A stretch of DNA of 64,000 nucleotides from Paenibacillus sp. OV219 (GCF_900110075.1 NZ_FOCJ01000009.1:1-64000), one strand, 5' to 3'; numbered from the stretch's first letter, positions 1 to 8,315 are shown. Notes: generated by a model not told the origin, from the sequence alone. A program made the numbers and translations.

Positions 1-4
1 AAAA

Positions 5-58
5 GCTAAACGGCCTCAGTCCAATGGAATTCCGGACGAAGGCCGCTTGATTGTTTTT
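5..58 (-). terminator. Terminator-like hairpin, first copy of a dispersed element
   Basis: Arms CGGCCTCAGTCC (11-22) and GGACGAAGGCCG (34-45) pair except for a small internal mismatch. Read on the minus strand the hairpin is followed by GTTTAGCTTTT. It lies about 95 bp past the stop of sspH and fits an intrinsic terminator. Nearly the same sequence occurs downstream of the acyltransferase gene at 59139-59180, in the same orientation relative to its gene. Confidence 0.6.
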
Positions 59-141
59 AATTATTTGTACTGTCTACTTGACGGGGTGCTGTTCAGGGTG
101 GAGGCAGCCTATAGTCGTGCTTTCTAAATACGCGACAAGGG

Positions 142-369
142 CTAATCGCGCCTGTCACAAACCATATGGATGCCATCCGATTGGAACGGTGACGCTTCGG
201 TCAAACTATTTAGCGAAATGGTAATCTCCTGATTGGGCTGATCGAGCGGGTAAATCCGAGCTGTCTCATTCTCAGCATCGACATGCTGAATATAGATGGG
301 CTTGCCGTCATAGGTGACATCCACCATCGTGGCGGATTCGGCGATTTCTTGGGCGCGCTGTGCGTTCAT
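142..369 (-). CDS. sspH: Small acid-soluble spore protein, H family
   Basis: A 75-residue protein matching the SspH family: it starts MNAQRAQEIAES and carries the family signature GKPIYIQHVDAENETARIYP. SspH proteins are minor DNA-associated proteins of the forespore made late in sporulation. The start is set at 369 because GGAGG stands 12 bases upstream and the family begins at this Met; an upstream in-frame Met at 420 would add 17 residues that do not look like SspH. A second, more divergent family member is at 35668-35856. Family assignment rests on recognised sequence; forespore expression is family knowledge. Confidence 0.93.
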   Translation of the reverse strand: MNAQRAQEIAESATMVDVTYDGKPIYIQHVDAENETARIYPLDQPNQEITISLNSLTEASPFQSDGIHMVCDRRD

Positions 370-473
370 TGTAAGTGAATTCCTCCTGCCTTTTGCTATA
401 TGCGATTCGTTATATTGCATTTTCGCGTACGTATTACATTGTTTGCGATAGCAGGCAGTGATATGCAGGGCAG

Positions 474-1355
474 TTAATTTTCGGTATCACTCGTAAAATA
501 ATGCTTAACATAATCGCGGAATGTGTGGGCAGCCTGCGATAAGTAACGCTTCTCCAGCCATGCCAGCTGGATCGTACGCTTGCTGCTCCCATCATGAATC
601 GGCAGCAGCACAAGCGGCTTCGCATCCGACTTCTTGCATGCGGACAAGAAGGCGATGCCAAGGCCGCTACTAACGAAGCTGCGCATCGCGGCAGGATCGT
701 CTACTTCACAGACAACTCGCGGTGTAAGTCCGCGGCGGCTGCAGAACTGGTCCATCATGGTGCGGATGCGCGAGCCTTCCTTCATGCTGACGAACGGCTC
801 ATCCCGGATCTCGTCAATCGTGACGTGCTCACGATCCGCAAGCCGGTGACCGGGAGGGACGGCGATGAAGATCTCCTCGTGCAGCAGCGAAATGCCGCTT
901 ATGCCGGGGCGGTCAATCGGCGGCGTCGTGTAGCAGAAGTCGATGTCGCCTGCTTCGATGAGCGGGATTATCTCTTCCGGAGACACCTGCGTGATGCGTA
1001 AATTCGTATCGGGATAGTCCACGAGATAGGCGCGGATCATCTCGGAGAACCGCGCCATCGTCGTCGTCGCGATATGAATCCGTCCACGTTCGGTGCCGTT
1101 CATATCCGCAATTTCACGGCGTCCTTCCTCAAGCGCATGGAGCGCAACCTCGACCTTGGCGAGGAACGCTTCTCCGAAACTATTCAGCCGGATTTGCCGG
1201 CCCTGCCGGTGGAAGAGCGGCACACCGAGATCCTGCTCTAACCTAGCGATGCTCTGGCTAAGTGCCGGCTGGGCGATGTGCAGCTCCTGCGCCGCCTTCG
1301 TCATATGTTCAAGCTTTGCCACCTTCTGAAAATATTTCAGCTGCAGCAGTTCCAT
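474..1355 (-). CDS. LysR-family transcriptional regulator
   Basis: A 293-residue LysR-type regulator. The N-terminal winged helix-turn-helix is evident (MELLQLKYFQKVAKLEHMTK, then AAQELHIAQPALSQSIARLE), followed by a periplasmic-binding-like effector domain from about residue 90. Length is standard for the family. It is transcribed divergently from the oxidoreductase gene at 1481, the classic arrangement in which a LysR protein controls its neighbour and itself from the shared 125-bp gap; two palindromes lie there. The effector is unknown, and regulation of the neighbour is inferred from layout only. Confidence 0.9.
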   Translation of the reverse strand: MELLQLKYFQKVAKLEHMTKAAQELHIAQPALSQSIARLEQDLGVPLFHRQGRQIRLNSFGEAFLAKVEVALHALEEGRREIADMNGTERGRIHIATTTMARFSEMIRAYLVDYPDTNLRITQVSPEEIIPLIEAGDIDFCYTTPPIDRPGISGISLLHEEIFIAVPPGHRLADREHVTIDEIRDEPFVSMKEGSRIRTMMDQFCSRRGLTPRVVCEVDDPAAMRSFVSSGLGIAFLSACKKSDAKPLVLLPIHDGSSKRTIQLAWLEKRYLSQAAHTFRDYVKHYFTSDTEN

Positions 1356-1375
1356 CCCCTGACACCTCTCTATTC

Positions 1376-1420
1376 ATAATGTTTATATTATAGATTGATT
1401 AGTAAATATGTATTATACAT
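1376..1420. promoter_or_regulatory. Divergent intergenic palindromes, candidate LysR sites
   Basis: Two inverted repeats sit between the divergent genes: ATAAT-N6-ATTAT at 1376-1391 and ATGTATTATACAT, a perfect 13-bp palindrome, at 1408-1420. LysR regulators usually bind one high-affinity dyad plus an activation site near the target promoter. The assignment is positional. Confidence 0.45.
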
Positions 1421-1480
1421 GATGGATTGAACAGCGTACACTTAGACAACAAGAGAAGGTGAAGAGGAGGCAGGGGCACA

Positions 1481-2431
1481 ATGTCGACAATGATAAAAGC
1501 AATTCGTGTGCATCAATATGGCGGCTCGGAGGAGCTGAAGCTAGAAGAAATCCTATGCCCGCAGCCCGGCGCAGGGGAGGTGCTTGTCCGTGTCCATGCG
1601 GCAGCTGTTCTGCCGATTGAGTGGAAGGTGAGACAAGGGATGTTTAAACAATTCAGACCGTTAACTTTCCCGTATACGCCAGGCTCCTCACTTGCCGGCG
1701 TGATAGAAGCCGTCGGTCCTGGAGTAACGAAGCTAAAGGTAGGCGATGCCGTCTTCGGCCGAAGCGCGATTGGCGGAACCTATGCTGAATATACAGTCGC
1801 AGCTGAAGATTACCTGGCTGTGAAGCCGGATACGCTCAGCTTCGATGAAGCGGCTACCATCTCCGGAGGCGCACTTACGGCGTGGTCGGCATTATTCGAC
1901 AGCGGCGAGCTGCAACCGGGGCAGCGCGTCCTCATTCATGGCGCAGCCGGGGGCGTAGGCTTGTTCGCCGTGCAGCTGGCGAAGTGGAGAGGGGCGGAAG
2001 TGATCGGGACATGCGGCACGGACAATGCCGCCTTCGTTTCTTCGCTCGGCGCGGATCATGTGGTGGACTATACGAAGGAGCGGTTCGAGGACGTCGCCGG
2101 ACAAGGCTCGCAAGGCGTAGATTTGGTGCTTGATACGGTCGGCGGCGAGACGCAGAGCCGGTCATTCACTGTACTGAAGCCAGGCGGACGAATGATCTCG
2201 CTAGTCGGTCAGCCATCCCAAGAGAAGGCGGAAGAACAAGGCGTGAAGGCAATCTTCTCGAATAAGCTGCCAGCAGCCGAGGCGCTGGGCCAGATCGCAG
2301 GGCTGATCGACGAGGGGCATTTGAAGGCGGTTGTCGGCGCAGCTTTCCCGCTCGCCGAGGCGGCGCAGGCGCAGGATCGCAGCCAAACTGGCCACGGCCG
2401 CGGACGTATTGTGCTGCACATCGCAGACTAA
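1481..2431 (+). CDS. NADPH:quinone reductase-like oxidoreductase (zinc-free MDR family)
   Basis: A 316-residue medium-chain dehydrogenase/reductase. The N-terminal GroES-like domain is recognisable (residues about 5-120) and is followed by a Rossmann domain with the nucleotide-binding stretch HGAAGGVGLFAVQLAKWRGA near residue 153. The zinc-ligand cysteines of alcohol dehydrogenases are absent, as in the quinone oxidoreductase branch, which reduces quinones or enals with NADPH. GAGGAGG lies upstream of the ATG. Its divergent LysR neighbour is the likely regulator, so it may be an inducible electrophile or quinone response gene; the substrate cannot be read from sequence. Confidence 0.88.
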   Translation: MSTMIKAIRVHQYGGSEELKLEEILCPQPGAGEVLVRVHAAAVLPIEWKVRQGMFKQFRPLTFPYTPGSSLAGVIEAVGPGVTKLKVGDAVFGRSAIGGTYAEYTVAAEDYLAVKPDTLSFDEAATISGGALTAWSALFDSGELQPGQRVLIHGAAGGVGLFAVQLAKWRGAEVIGTCGTDNAAFVSSLGADHVVDYTKERFEDVAGQGSQGVDLVLDTVGGETQSRSFTVLKPGGRMISLVGQPSQEKAEEQGVKAIFSNKLPAAEALGQIAGLIDEGHLKAVVGAAFPLAEAAQAQDRSQTGHGRGRIVLHIAD

Positions 2432-2444
2432 GCGAACGAGAAAC

Positions 2445-2483
2445 AAGAGTAACCCCCGTGAGCAGATGGCGGGGGTTACTCTT
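2445..2483. terminator. Bidirectional terminator hairpin
   Basis: A perfect 14-bp stem, AAGAGTAACCCCCG paired with CGGGGGTTACTCTT, with an 11-base loop between two converging genes. The outer A/T pairs give a short T-tract on either strand. Confidence 0.75.
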
Positions 2484-2490
2484 GCTTAAT

Positions 2491-2522
2491 AACTCAATAA
2501 CTCAATAACTCAATAACTCAAT
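2491..2522. repeat. 8-bp tandem repeat, 4 exact copies
   Basis: AACTCAAT is repeated four times without a mismatch. The last copy contains the stop codon (2518-2520) of the minus-strand lysozyme gene, so a change in copy number would alter only sequence at or beyond the stop. Confidence 0.9.
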
Positions 2523-3441
2523 AGTAAATATAAACCTTCCTGTTCACGCTATCCCATTTTATCGTTGTCGCTCCAAGCATCTCGCCTGCGAGCCGTACAC
2601 CAATATAGGTGCGGCTATCGATCAGCTTAAAGTTCGTGACTGGCTTGCCGTCGAAGTACGGCGTCGATGTCGAGGAATCCCACGACACAGGTATGCCGAG
2701 CGAGTCGCCAAGCTGGCGAAGCGGCGCAAACGTGCTGCCGTCAATGATTCGCCCGAACGCAGACAATTGATCGTTAACGACGACTTTGACGTCATCCTCC
2801 GGGCTTAGCGGCTGTGGCACATTCGGATTCGCGTATTTGTTCCAGAACGCTTGCTCCATCGCATTCATATCGACATCGCCGCCGATACCGCTCACCCGCT
2901 CGTTCTCGGAGAATTGGAACACCGACCATTCACTCCAAGTGTCGTTAGCGAGTGGAGTCGTAACGCCGTAATGGGCAATCCACAGCGGCCACTGACCGAG
3001 CGGCTGCGTCAAGTTATCTCTGGCAAAGTATGCCCCGGTGTACAGCATAGTAGGGTGATTCGTCAGCTGCTCCACTTCCTGAAGCCAATCTACGCACCAC
3101 TGCGTCAGCTTGCTTACCGATACTTGCTCCGCATCTCCCTCTACATCAAGCACATGCGGGAAGTCCGTCTTCACTCCGCTCACAACGCTTGCAAAATGCG
3201 CCGCTTCCGACTTGGCATTATTCGACTCGGGATGCACGTAATGATAGAACCCGACTTTGATGCCTGCCGCCGTAGCTTCGTTCGCATTTGTCTTGAATTT
3301 ATCGTCAACAAACGTAGTTCCTTCGCTAGCTTTAATGAAGACGCCCATTACTCCGTCCGCTTTAACCTTCTTCCAGTCAATTATGCCATTATGATGCGAG
3401 ACGTCGATGACTTTCACATTGCTTGCACTCCTAGCTTGCAT
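2518..3441 (-). CDS. GH25 lysozyme with C-terminal stalk domain (copy 1)
   Basis: A 307-residue protein. Residues about 9-205 are a glycoside hydrolase family 25 (Chalaropsis-type muramidase) domain with VIDVSHH at 11-17 and the catalytic DxE pair D99/E101 in HVLDVEGD; GH25 enzymes cleave the beta-1,4 MurNAc-GlcNAc bond of peptidoglycan. The last ~90 residues resemble the copper-amine-oxidase N-terminal-like (stalk) domain common in Paenibacillus surface proteins. No signal peptide is visible, which is odd for a wall enzyme. AAGGAG at 9 bases supports the ATG at 3441 over the GTG one codon upstream. A tandem paralogue follows at 3536. Confidence 0.9.
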   Translation of the reverse strand: MQARSASNVKVIDVSHHNGIIDWKKVKADGVMGVFIKASEGTTFVDDKFKTNANEATAAGIKVGFYHYVHPESNNAKSEAAHFASVVSGVKTDFPHVLDVEGDAEQVSVSKLTQWCVDWLQEVEQLTNHPTMLYTGAYFARDNLTQPLGQWPLWIAHYGVTTPLANDTWSEWSVFQFSENERVSGIGGDVDMNAMEQAFWNKYANPNVPQPLSPEDDVKVVVNDQLSAFGRIIDGSTFAPLRQLGDSLGIPVSWDSSTSTPYFDGKPVTNFKLIDSRTYIGVRLAGEMLGATTIKWDSVNRKVYIYY

Positions 3442-3535
3442 CACACTCAGCTCCTTTTCCGTAAGACGGATGTTGTACTAACCACTGTATGAACGAATGA
3501 CGCTCGTTGCCCGTTTCTTCGCCCATATCGATCCG

Positions 3536-4477
3536 TCACTTATAGACATCCAATTGCCGCATATCCTTGTCCCATGTCACTTTGCCGCCGAGCGCTTCGA
3601 CTGCCGCCCTTAAGCTGATGTACGTTTTTCCGCTGACCAGCTTGAAGTTCGTAATTGGCTTGCCGTCTACGTAAGGCGTTGCTGCCGCAGCATCCCACCT
3701 GACGGTTACTTGAAGCGCGTCGCCGAGCTGGCGGAGTGGCACATAGGCTTGACTGTCGATTATTCGCCCGAATGCTATCGTCTTACCATCCACCGCCACT
3801 TTAACCGTATCAAGCGGGTTTATGGGCTGGGGACCGACTGCTATGGGTGCTTCTACCGCTTTTACAGCGTATTTTTCAAAAAATGATTGCTCCATCGCAT
3901 CGAGATCCACATTGCCATTAATTCCATTAATTCGTCCGCTCGACGTATATTGGAAGACTGCCCATGTGCTCCATATATGGTTGTCCATTGGTGTGAGGAC
4001 GCCGTAATGAGCAATCCAGAGCGGCCAGCGGCCCAGATCTTTACCAAGATTGCTCCGTGCGAAGCTGGCTGAAGTGTAGATCATCACCGGATGGCTAGTT
4101 AACCGCTGCACCTCTGTAAACCATGTGATGCACCATTTGGTCAGTTCAGCGGATTTGATTTTGCTGGCATCGCCTTCTACATCGAGTACATGCGGAAACT
4201 GCGACTCATACTCTTTCACTACCTCGGCAAAATGCTTCGCTTCCGCAATCGCGTTATTTACCTCTGGATGTGCATAATGGTAGAACCCGATAGGGAGGCC
4301 GGCTGCACGCGCAGCGGTCGCATTGCGGCTGAAATTGGAATCGACGCCGAGCCGTCCATCCGTCGCCTTGATAAAAGCGCCCGCTATGCCGCTCGCACTA
4401 ACCTTCACCCAATCAATCTCGTCTTGATGATGGGAGACGTCGATGATTTTGATATGGGCCGAACCTCTTGCTTGCAT
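3536..4477 (-). CDS. GH25 lysozyme with C-terminal stalk domain (copy 2)
   Basis: A 313-residue paralogue of the gene at 2518-3441, with the same order: an MQAR start, GH25 domain with D99/E101 at identical positions, then a stalk domain ending LDVYK. The two are clearly related along their whole length but differ at many positions, so the duplication is not recent. It too lacks a signal peptide. GAGAGGAG lies 12 bases before the ATG. The genes point the same way, about 95 bp apart, and may be co-transcribed from upstream of this copy. Release on lysis, export by another route, or action in the mother cell or forespore are all possible. Confidence 0.9.
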   Translation of the reverse strand: MQARGSAHIKIIDVSHHQDEIDWVKVSASGIAGAFIKATDGRLGVDSNFSRNATAARAAGLPIGFYHYAHPEVNNAIAEAKHFAEVVKEYESQFPHVLDVEGDASKIKSAELTKWCITWFTEVQRLTSHPVMIYTSASFARSNLGKDLGRWPLWIAHYGVLTPMDNHIWSTWAVFQYTSSGRINGINGNVDLDAMEQSFFEKYAVKAVEAPIAVGPQPINPLDTVKVAVDGKTIAFGRIIDSQAYVPLRQLGDALQVTVRWDAAAATPYVDGKPITNFKLVSGKTYISLRAAVEALGGKVTWDKDMRQLDVYK

Positions 4478-4687
4478 TGACGCACACGACTCCTCTCTTT
4501 ACATTTTTAGTTCGTAATAGTTTATGAGAGTCGGGAGAGAGATGCATCCTGCAAGCGCCTAGCGGCCGACCGTAACGATTGGCAAACGGATTGATTATTC
4601 GGAAGGTGTTGTGCCTGGCGATCGCCTTGCCTTATGATGGGAAGAAGATAATGGAAACACCCAATATCTACTAACGGAGGTGGGGAT

Positions 4688-5242
4688 ATGGCTGTTTTAA
4701 GATCGAAGCGGCGGAGGAAGATTCTGCTGCTTGCTGTAGCTGTTCTGCTTATTGTTTATTATTTGTTCCATATATCTGGTTACTCGTTGAGTGCGAGAGG
4801 AGCGCTGCGCCATTCGTTCCCGCCATCAGACGGAGCGCCGCTTTATATAAAGAGCTTCGGAGACTACTCGGTTGGCATTACAGGGGAGGGAAAACAGCAG
4901 ACCGCCAAGCTGATCTACAAAAAATGGGGCTTTCTCTATCAGGTGCGGTCGAGTGCAGCGTTATATAATCCTGGGGATAAAGAGCCGATGGGTATTACAT
5001 GGCTTGCACACTTGGCGAATGAGCGTGAGTATAACGTGCTGCTAGCAGCCAAAGTGGAGAATCCGGCCATTCATATTGTACGGTTTAGCCACGAGGGAGA
5101 TCTGGCGGACTCCTATATTGAGGTTAAAGTTGAGAACGGCTACGCGGTAACCTATCAGAGGCTGCCGATTGCGAAGGCTGGCAATTTTGTGTTTCGCGGG
5201 TTGAATGATGAGGGGAAAGTGCTTGCTGAAGTGAAAGCTTAA
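4688..5242 (+). CDS. Membrane-anchored protein of unknown function
   Basis: A 184-residue protein I do not recognise. A basic N-terminus (RSKRRRK) precedes one hydrophobic segment at about residues 11-29, so it is probably anchored with the remaining ~150 residues outside. The outer part is rich in beta-strand-like stretches and has no cysteine or obvious catalytic motif. CGGAGGTGGGG gives a strong ribosome site 4-8 bases before the ATG. It ends 29 bp before the next gene, so the two may share a transcript. Confidence 0.75.
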   Translation: MAVLRSKRRRKILLLAVAVLLIVYYLFHISGYSLSARGALRHSFPPSDGAPLYIKSFGDYSVGITGEGKQQTAKLIYKKWGFLYQVRSSAALYNPGDKEPMGITWLAHLANEREYNVLLAAKVENPAIHIVRFSHEGDLADSYIEVKVENGYAVTYQRLPIAKAGNFVFRGLNDEGKVLAEVKA

Positions 5243-5271
5243 CGAGATGTAGTGGAGGAGCAGCGAACCGT

Positions 5272-6195
5272 ATGCCATATCCCATTGAAAATAAATTTGT
5301 CATCGCAGTCGCATCCAGCGCGCTGTTCGATCTGACGGAGTCCGACCTTGTGTTTCAGAAAAAAGGGGAGGACGAGTATCGGAGCTTTCAGCGAGCGAAC
5401 GAGACCAATATTTTGCGGCCAGGCGTTGCATTCCCGCTGATCAAGCGTTTGCTGCGGGTTAACGGCGACTCTCGCGATCAACCGGTCGAGGTCGTTCTGC
5501 TGTCCCGTAACGACCCGGATACGGGCCTCCGTGTGTTCAAGTCAATTGAGCATTACAAGCTGCCGATTAGCCGTGCAGTGTTTGTGGCTGGCAGTAACCC
5601 TTTTCAATATTTAGAGGCGTTTAACGCCTCGCTGTTTCTGTCTGGCAATGCGGATGATGTGAAGGAAGCGGTCCAGCATGGCTATCCGGCCGGCTGCATC
5701 TATCCGACCGATTATATCGATGATGATGAGGACGAGGAGCTGCGGATTGCATTCGACTTCGACGGTATTATTGCCGATGACTCGGCGGAGTCGGTGTTTC
5801 AGCGGGATGGCTTTCTACCTGCTTTTCACGATCATGAGCGTCGTAAAGCGGGGGAGCCGCTGCCAGGCGGACCGCTCATCCGGTTCTTCACCGAAATCGC
5901 CAAGCTGCAGAAACGGCTTAGCGAGGAGAGTGACTCGGCGAAGAAGCCAGGCATTCGCGTTGCGATTGCGACTGCACGAAATGCGCCTGCTCATGAGCGA
6001 GTCATAACGACGCTGCGGCAGCATGACATCCGCATCGATGAAGCGTTCTTCCTCGGCGGGATTGATAAGAGCAGGGTGCTGAATATTTTTAAGCCGCATA
6101 TCTTTTTCGACGATCAGGTGGGACATATTGAGGGCATTGCGCGGAGCTTCCCTTCGGTGCATGTGCCGTTCGGCATTACGAATGCGAAGCAATGA
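5272..6195 (+). CDS. 5'-nucleotidase-like protein
   Basis: A 307-residue protein resembling the bacterial branch of the cytosolic 5'-nucleotidase family (NT5C1-like), which dephosphorylates nucleoside monophosphates. It begins MPYPIENKFVIAVASSALFD and carries an aspartate-rich motif (FDFDGIIADDSAE, about residues 162-174) that fits the HAD-type nucleophile loop. A later stretch (GGIDKSRVLNIFKPHIFFDD) matches the C-terminal HAD aspartates. GGAGG lies upstream at a rather long 13-base spacing. The aadK-like gene begins 23 bases after its stop. Substrate preference cannot be inferred. Confidence 0.8.
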   Translation: MPYPIENKFVIAVASSALFDLTESDLVFQKKGEDEYRSFQRANETNILRPGVAFPLIKRLLRVNGDSRDQPVEVVLLSRNDPDTGLRVFKSIEHYKLPISRAVFVAGSNPFQYLEAFNASLFLSGNADDVKEAVQHGYPAGCIYPTDYIDDDEDEELRIAFDFDGIIADDSAESVFQRDGFLPAFHDHERRKAGEPLPGGPLIRFFTEIAKLQKRLSEESDSAKKPGIRVAIATARNAPAHERVITTLRQHDIRIDEAFFLGGIDKSRVLNIFKPHIFFDDQVGHIEGIARSFPSVHVPFGITNAKQ

Positions 6196-6217
6196 TGATA
6201 AGGAGCGGGATGGTAAG

Positions 6218-7072
6218 ATGCGAGGACAAGAAGAACTATTGCGTCAGCTGCTTGCGTGGACAGAGCGGCACAGCTTAATCCGGGCGGTCATTATGACCAG
6301 CTCTCGCGTCAATCCGAATGCGCCGGTCGATGAGCTATCGGATTACGATATCGAGCTTGTCGTGACGGACACGACGCCGTTCCGTGAGAGCGACGCATGG
6401 ATTACGCAGTTCGGTACTGTGATGACCGAATACCGCGAGAATCATGAGCAGTCCATTACGCGGCTCGTTCTGTTCGATGACGGGGTACGGATTGATTTTC
6501 AAGTTTATGTGGTGAAGAAGCTGGAAGAGAAGCTCGAGCTGCCGCTGCTGCCTGAGGAGCTGGATATCGGCTACAGCGTGCTGATGGATAAGGATGGCTT
6601 GACGAAGGGGCTGAAGCCGCCGCGGCATACCGGCTATCTGATCGAGAAGCCGACCCGCGAGGCATATAACATGGCGGTGAAGGAGTTCTGGTGGGACATT
6701 ACCTATGTGGCGAAGAGCTTATGGCGGGATGAGCTGCATCTTGCCAAGTATATGTTCGAGAGTATAATTCGCTTCAATTACTTCATGCCTGTGATCGAAT
6801 GGCATATCGGAGAGCGCCACGACTGGGCCGTCAACCCCGGCAAACAAGGCCGATGGTTCAAGCGCTACTTGGACGAGGAAACGTGGGCAGAGCTCGAACA
6901 GACGTATGCAGGTGCGAGCCTGGAGGACAACTGGCGCGCGCTGTTCGCGATGACAGCCTTGTTCGGTAGACTCGCCTCGGACGTTGCGACGAAGCTCGGC
7001 TACGACTATCCGCATGCGCTGGATGAGCGCGTGACCGCGTATATGGAGCGCGTTCAGCGGTTGGAGCGCTGA
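6218..7072 (+). CDS. aadK: Aminoglycoside 6-adenylyltransferase
   Basis: A 284-residue protein, the same length as Bacillus subtilis AadK. It transfers AMP from ATP to the 6-hydroxyl of streptomycin. The nucleotidyltransferase signature is present: MTSSRVNP near the start, then the DYDIEL acidic pair that binds metal, and IDFQVY for the third carboxylate. The start at 6218 is chosen from AAGGAG 12 bases upstream and the match in length to AadK; longer in-frame starts would overlap the preceding gene. Chromosomal ANT(6) homologues are common in Bacilli and give low intrinsic resistance; activity here is untested. Confidence 0.88.
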   Translation: MRGQEELLRQLLAWTERHSLIRAVIMTSSRVNPNAPVDELSDYDIELVVTDTTPFRESDAWITQFGTVMTEYRENHEQSITRLVLFDDGVRIDFQVYVVKKLEEKLELPLLPEELDIGYSVLMDKDGLTKGLKPPRHTGYLIEKPTREAYNMAVKEFWWDITYVAKSLWRDELHLAKYMFESIIRFNYFMPVIEWHIGERHDWAVNPGKQGRWFKRYLDEETWAELEQTYAGASLEDNWRALFAMTALFGRLASDVATKLGYDYPHALDERVTAYMERVQRLER

Positions 7073-7251
7073 AGGGAAGAGCGGCGGCGGGGTGGGGAGA
7101 ACGGAGAACGGAGAGCTGAGTGCTGAGAGTTGGGAGCGGAAAATTCTCATCGCCAAATCGGGAGAACTACCCCGCCTTCGGAATCCGAGGGAGCAGTCAG
7201 CATTGAAATCAGGAGAACCCTGTCGCCTTCAAATGCCGATTTCGATTGTAT

Positions 7252-7445
7252 CTGAGAGTGCTGAATCTGCACGCTCAGAGCATCAATCGGCTGATTATAG
7301 TACTGAGAGTACTAATTACGCACTCTCAGCTTCGCCAAGCTGCCGCAATCGGCAGTTTCCGTATCTGAGAGTGCTGAATCTGTACTCTCGAAGCCTCAAT
7401 CGGCCGATTTTCGCGCTGAGAGCTCATATTACGCACTCTCAACAT
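7252..7445. repeat. Paired-hairpin array, type 1 (4 hairpins)
   Basis: Four inverted repeats begin with CTGAGAG at 7252, 7303, 7365 and 7416 and close with a version of CTCTCA. Start-to-start spacings are 51, 62 and 51 bp, giving a 113-bp unit of two hairpins. Inner stem bases differ between copies but pairing is largely kept (for example AGTGC with GCACG). The region has no convincing gene. The same architecture occurs at 15588 and 16136. Confidence 0.8.
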
Positions 7446-7470
7446 CCAATCTGTATATAGTTAGCGCAAG

Positions 7471-7697
7471 AAGCTGGTCTAGTGGACTACATCGACGGAA
7501 ACTCGGCAGAATGAGCGTAAGAAGCTGGTCTAGTGGACTACATTGGCGGAAACCCCGCAGAATGTGAGAAACAAGCTGGTCTAGTGGACTACATCGACGG
7601 AAATTCGGCGAAATGAGCGCAACAAGCTGGTCTAGTGGACTACATTGGCGGAAACCCCGCAGAATGTGAGAAACAAGCTGTTCTAGTGGACTACTTT
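7471..7697. repeat. 51-bp direct tandem repeat, 4 full copies plus a partial
   Basis: The core AAGCTGGTCTAGTGGACTAC recurs at 7471, 7522, 7573, 7624 and (one change) 7675, exactly 51 bp apart. Two unit types alternate: type A continues ATCGACGG, type B continues ATTGGCGG and has CCCCGC further on, in order A, B, A, B, then partial. The higher-order period is therefore 102 bp. The partial copy ends about 5 bases before the ribosome site of the DinB gene. There are no unique spacers, so it is not a CRISPR. Confidence 0.93.
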
Positions 7698-7719
7698 ACC
7701 AAGAGGAGTGGGGTCGACG

Positions 7720-8199
7720 ATGGGGCATTATCTATTCACGCAGCTGAAGTTTGTGAGGAGTCAGACGCTGAAGCTGATGGACGGCGTGACGGAAGAGATG
7801 GCGGACAGCGTACCGGAGGGCTTCCGCAATACGATTCGCTGGAACCTCGGGCATGTGTACGTCGTGCTGGAAAGGTATATTTTCCAATACCTGAACTTGC
7901 CGCAGCAGCTGCCTGCGGGATTTAAAGAGCTGTTCGAGTTCAAGACTACGCCTCTGAACTGGCCAAGTGATGCGAATATCCCGACGCTCGCGGAGCTGGA
8001 GCAGCTGCTTGCTGGTCAGCTGGAGCGGGTCGAAGCGGCGATTGCGCATCGTCTTCACGAGACGCTGCAGCAGCCTTACACCACATCGACGGGACTCACG
8101 ATTGAATCTCCAGAGCAATTTTGCAGCATGAATCTCTTCCATGAGGGGATGCACCTGAGCGTCATTAAGCTGTACAAATCACTGCTAGCGCGCAACTAG
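7720..8199 (+). CDS. DinB-family protein
   Basis: A 159-residue protein of the DinB/YfiT-like four-helix-bundle superfamily. It begins [20 protein letters not shown] and has the expected metal-site histidines: one in [10 protein letters not shown] early on and one in [12 protein letters not shown] near the end. Family members bind a divalent metal; many are putative thiol transferases or are induced by DNA damage, but the activity here is unknown. The ATG at 7720 has GAGGAG 12 bases upstream; a GTG at 7708 overlaps that site and is less likely. The 51-bp repeat array abuts the ribosome site. Confidence 0.82.
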   Translation: MGHYLFTQLKFVRSQTLKLMDGVTEEMADSVPEGFRNTIRWNLGHVYVVLERYIFQYLNLPQQLPAGFKELFEFKTTPLNWPSDANIPTLAELEQLLAGQLERVEAAIAHRLHETLQQPYTTSTGLTIESPEQFCSMNLFHEGMHLSVIKLYKSLLARN

Positions 8200-8222
8200 C
8201 GGAATCCAAGCAACTACGACTG

Positions 8223-8253
8223 TCCGGGATTACCAGCCCGGATGGTTTTTTTT
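8223..8253 (+). terminator. Intrinsic terminator after the DinB gene
   Basis: TCCGGG pairs with CCCGGA around an 8-base loop and is followed by a run of eight T residues. Confidence 0.85.
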
Positions 8254-8286
8254 ATGTAAACAGATCCGTACACGCTCAAAAAATAC

Positions 8287-8315
8287 TTCATGTACTAGCC
8301 ATGTTTGGTTATACT
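8287..8315 (+). promoter_or_regulatory. Candidate sigma-A promoter for potABCD
   Basis: TTCATG (8287-8292), a 17-bp spacer and TATACT (8310-8315). The -10 box is good and the -35 box is weak. It lies about 70 bp upstream of the potA start, just past the preceding terminator. Confidence 0.45.

Noticed and set aside
2851-3492. Plus-strand frame of 213 codons opposite the first GH25 gene
   Set aside because: Antisense shadow; the GH25 reading has clear catalytic motifs.
7092-7460. Plus-strand frame of 122 codons
   Set aside because: It runs through the first hairpin array, has no homologue-like features and no ribosome site.
7471-7697. Possible CRISPR array
   Set aside because: The units are contiguous and differ only as two alternating types; there are no unique spacers and no cas genes.
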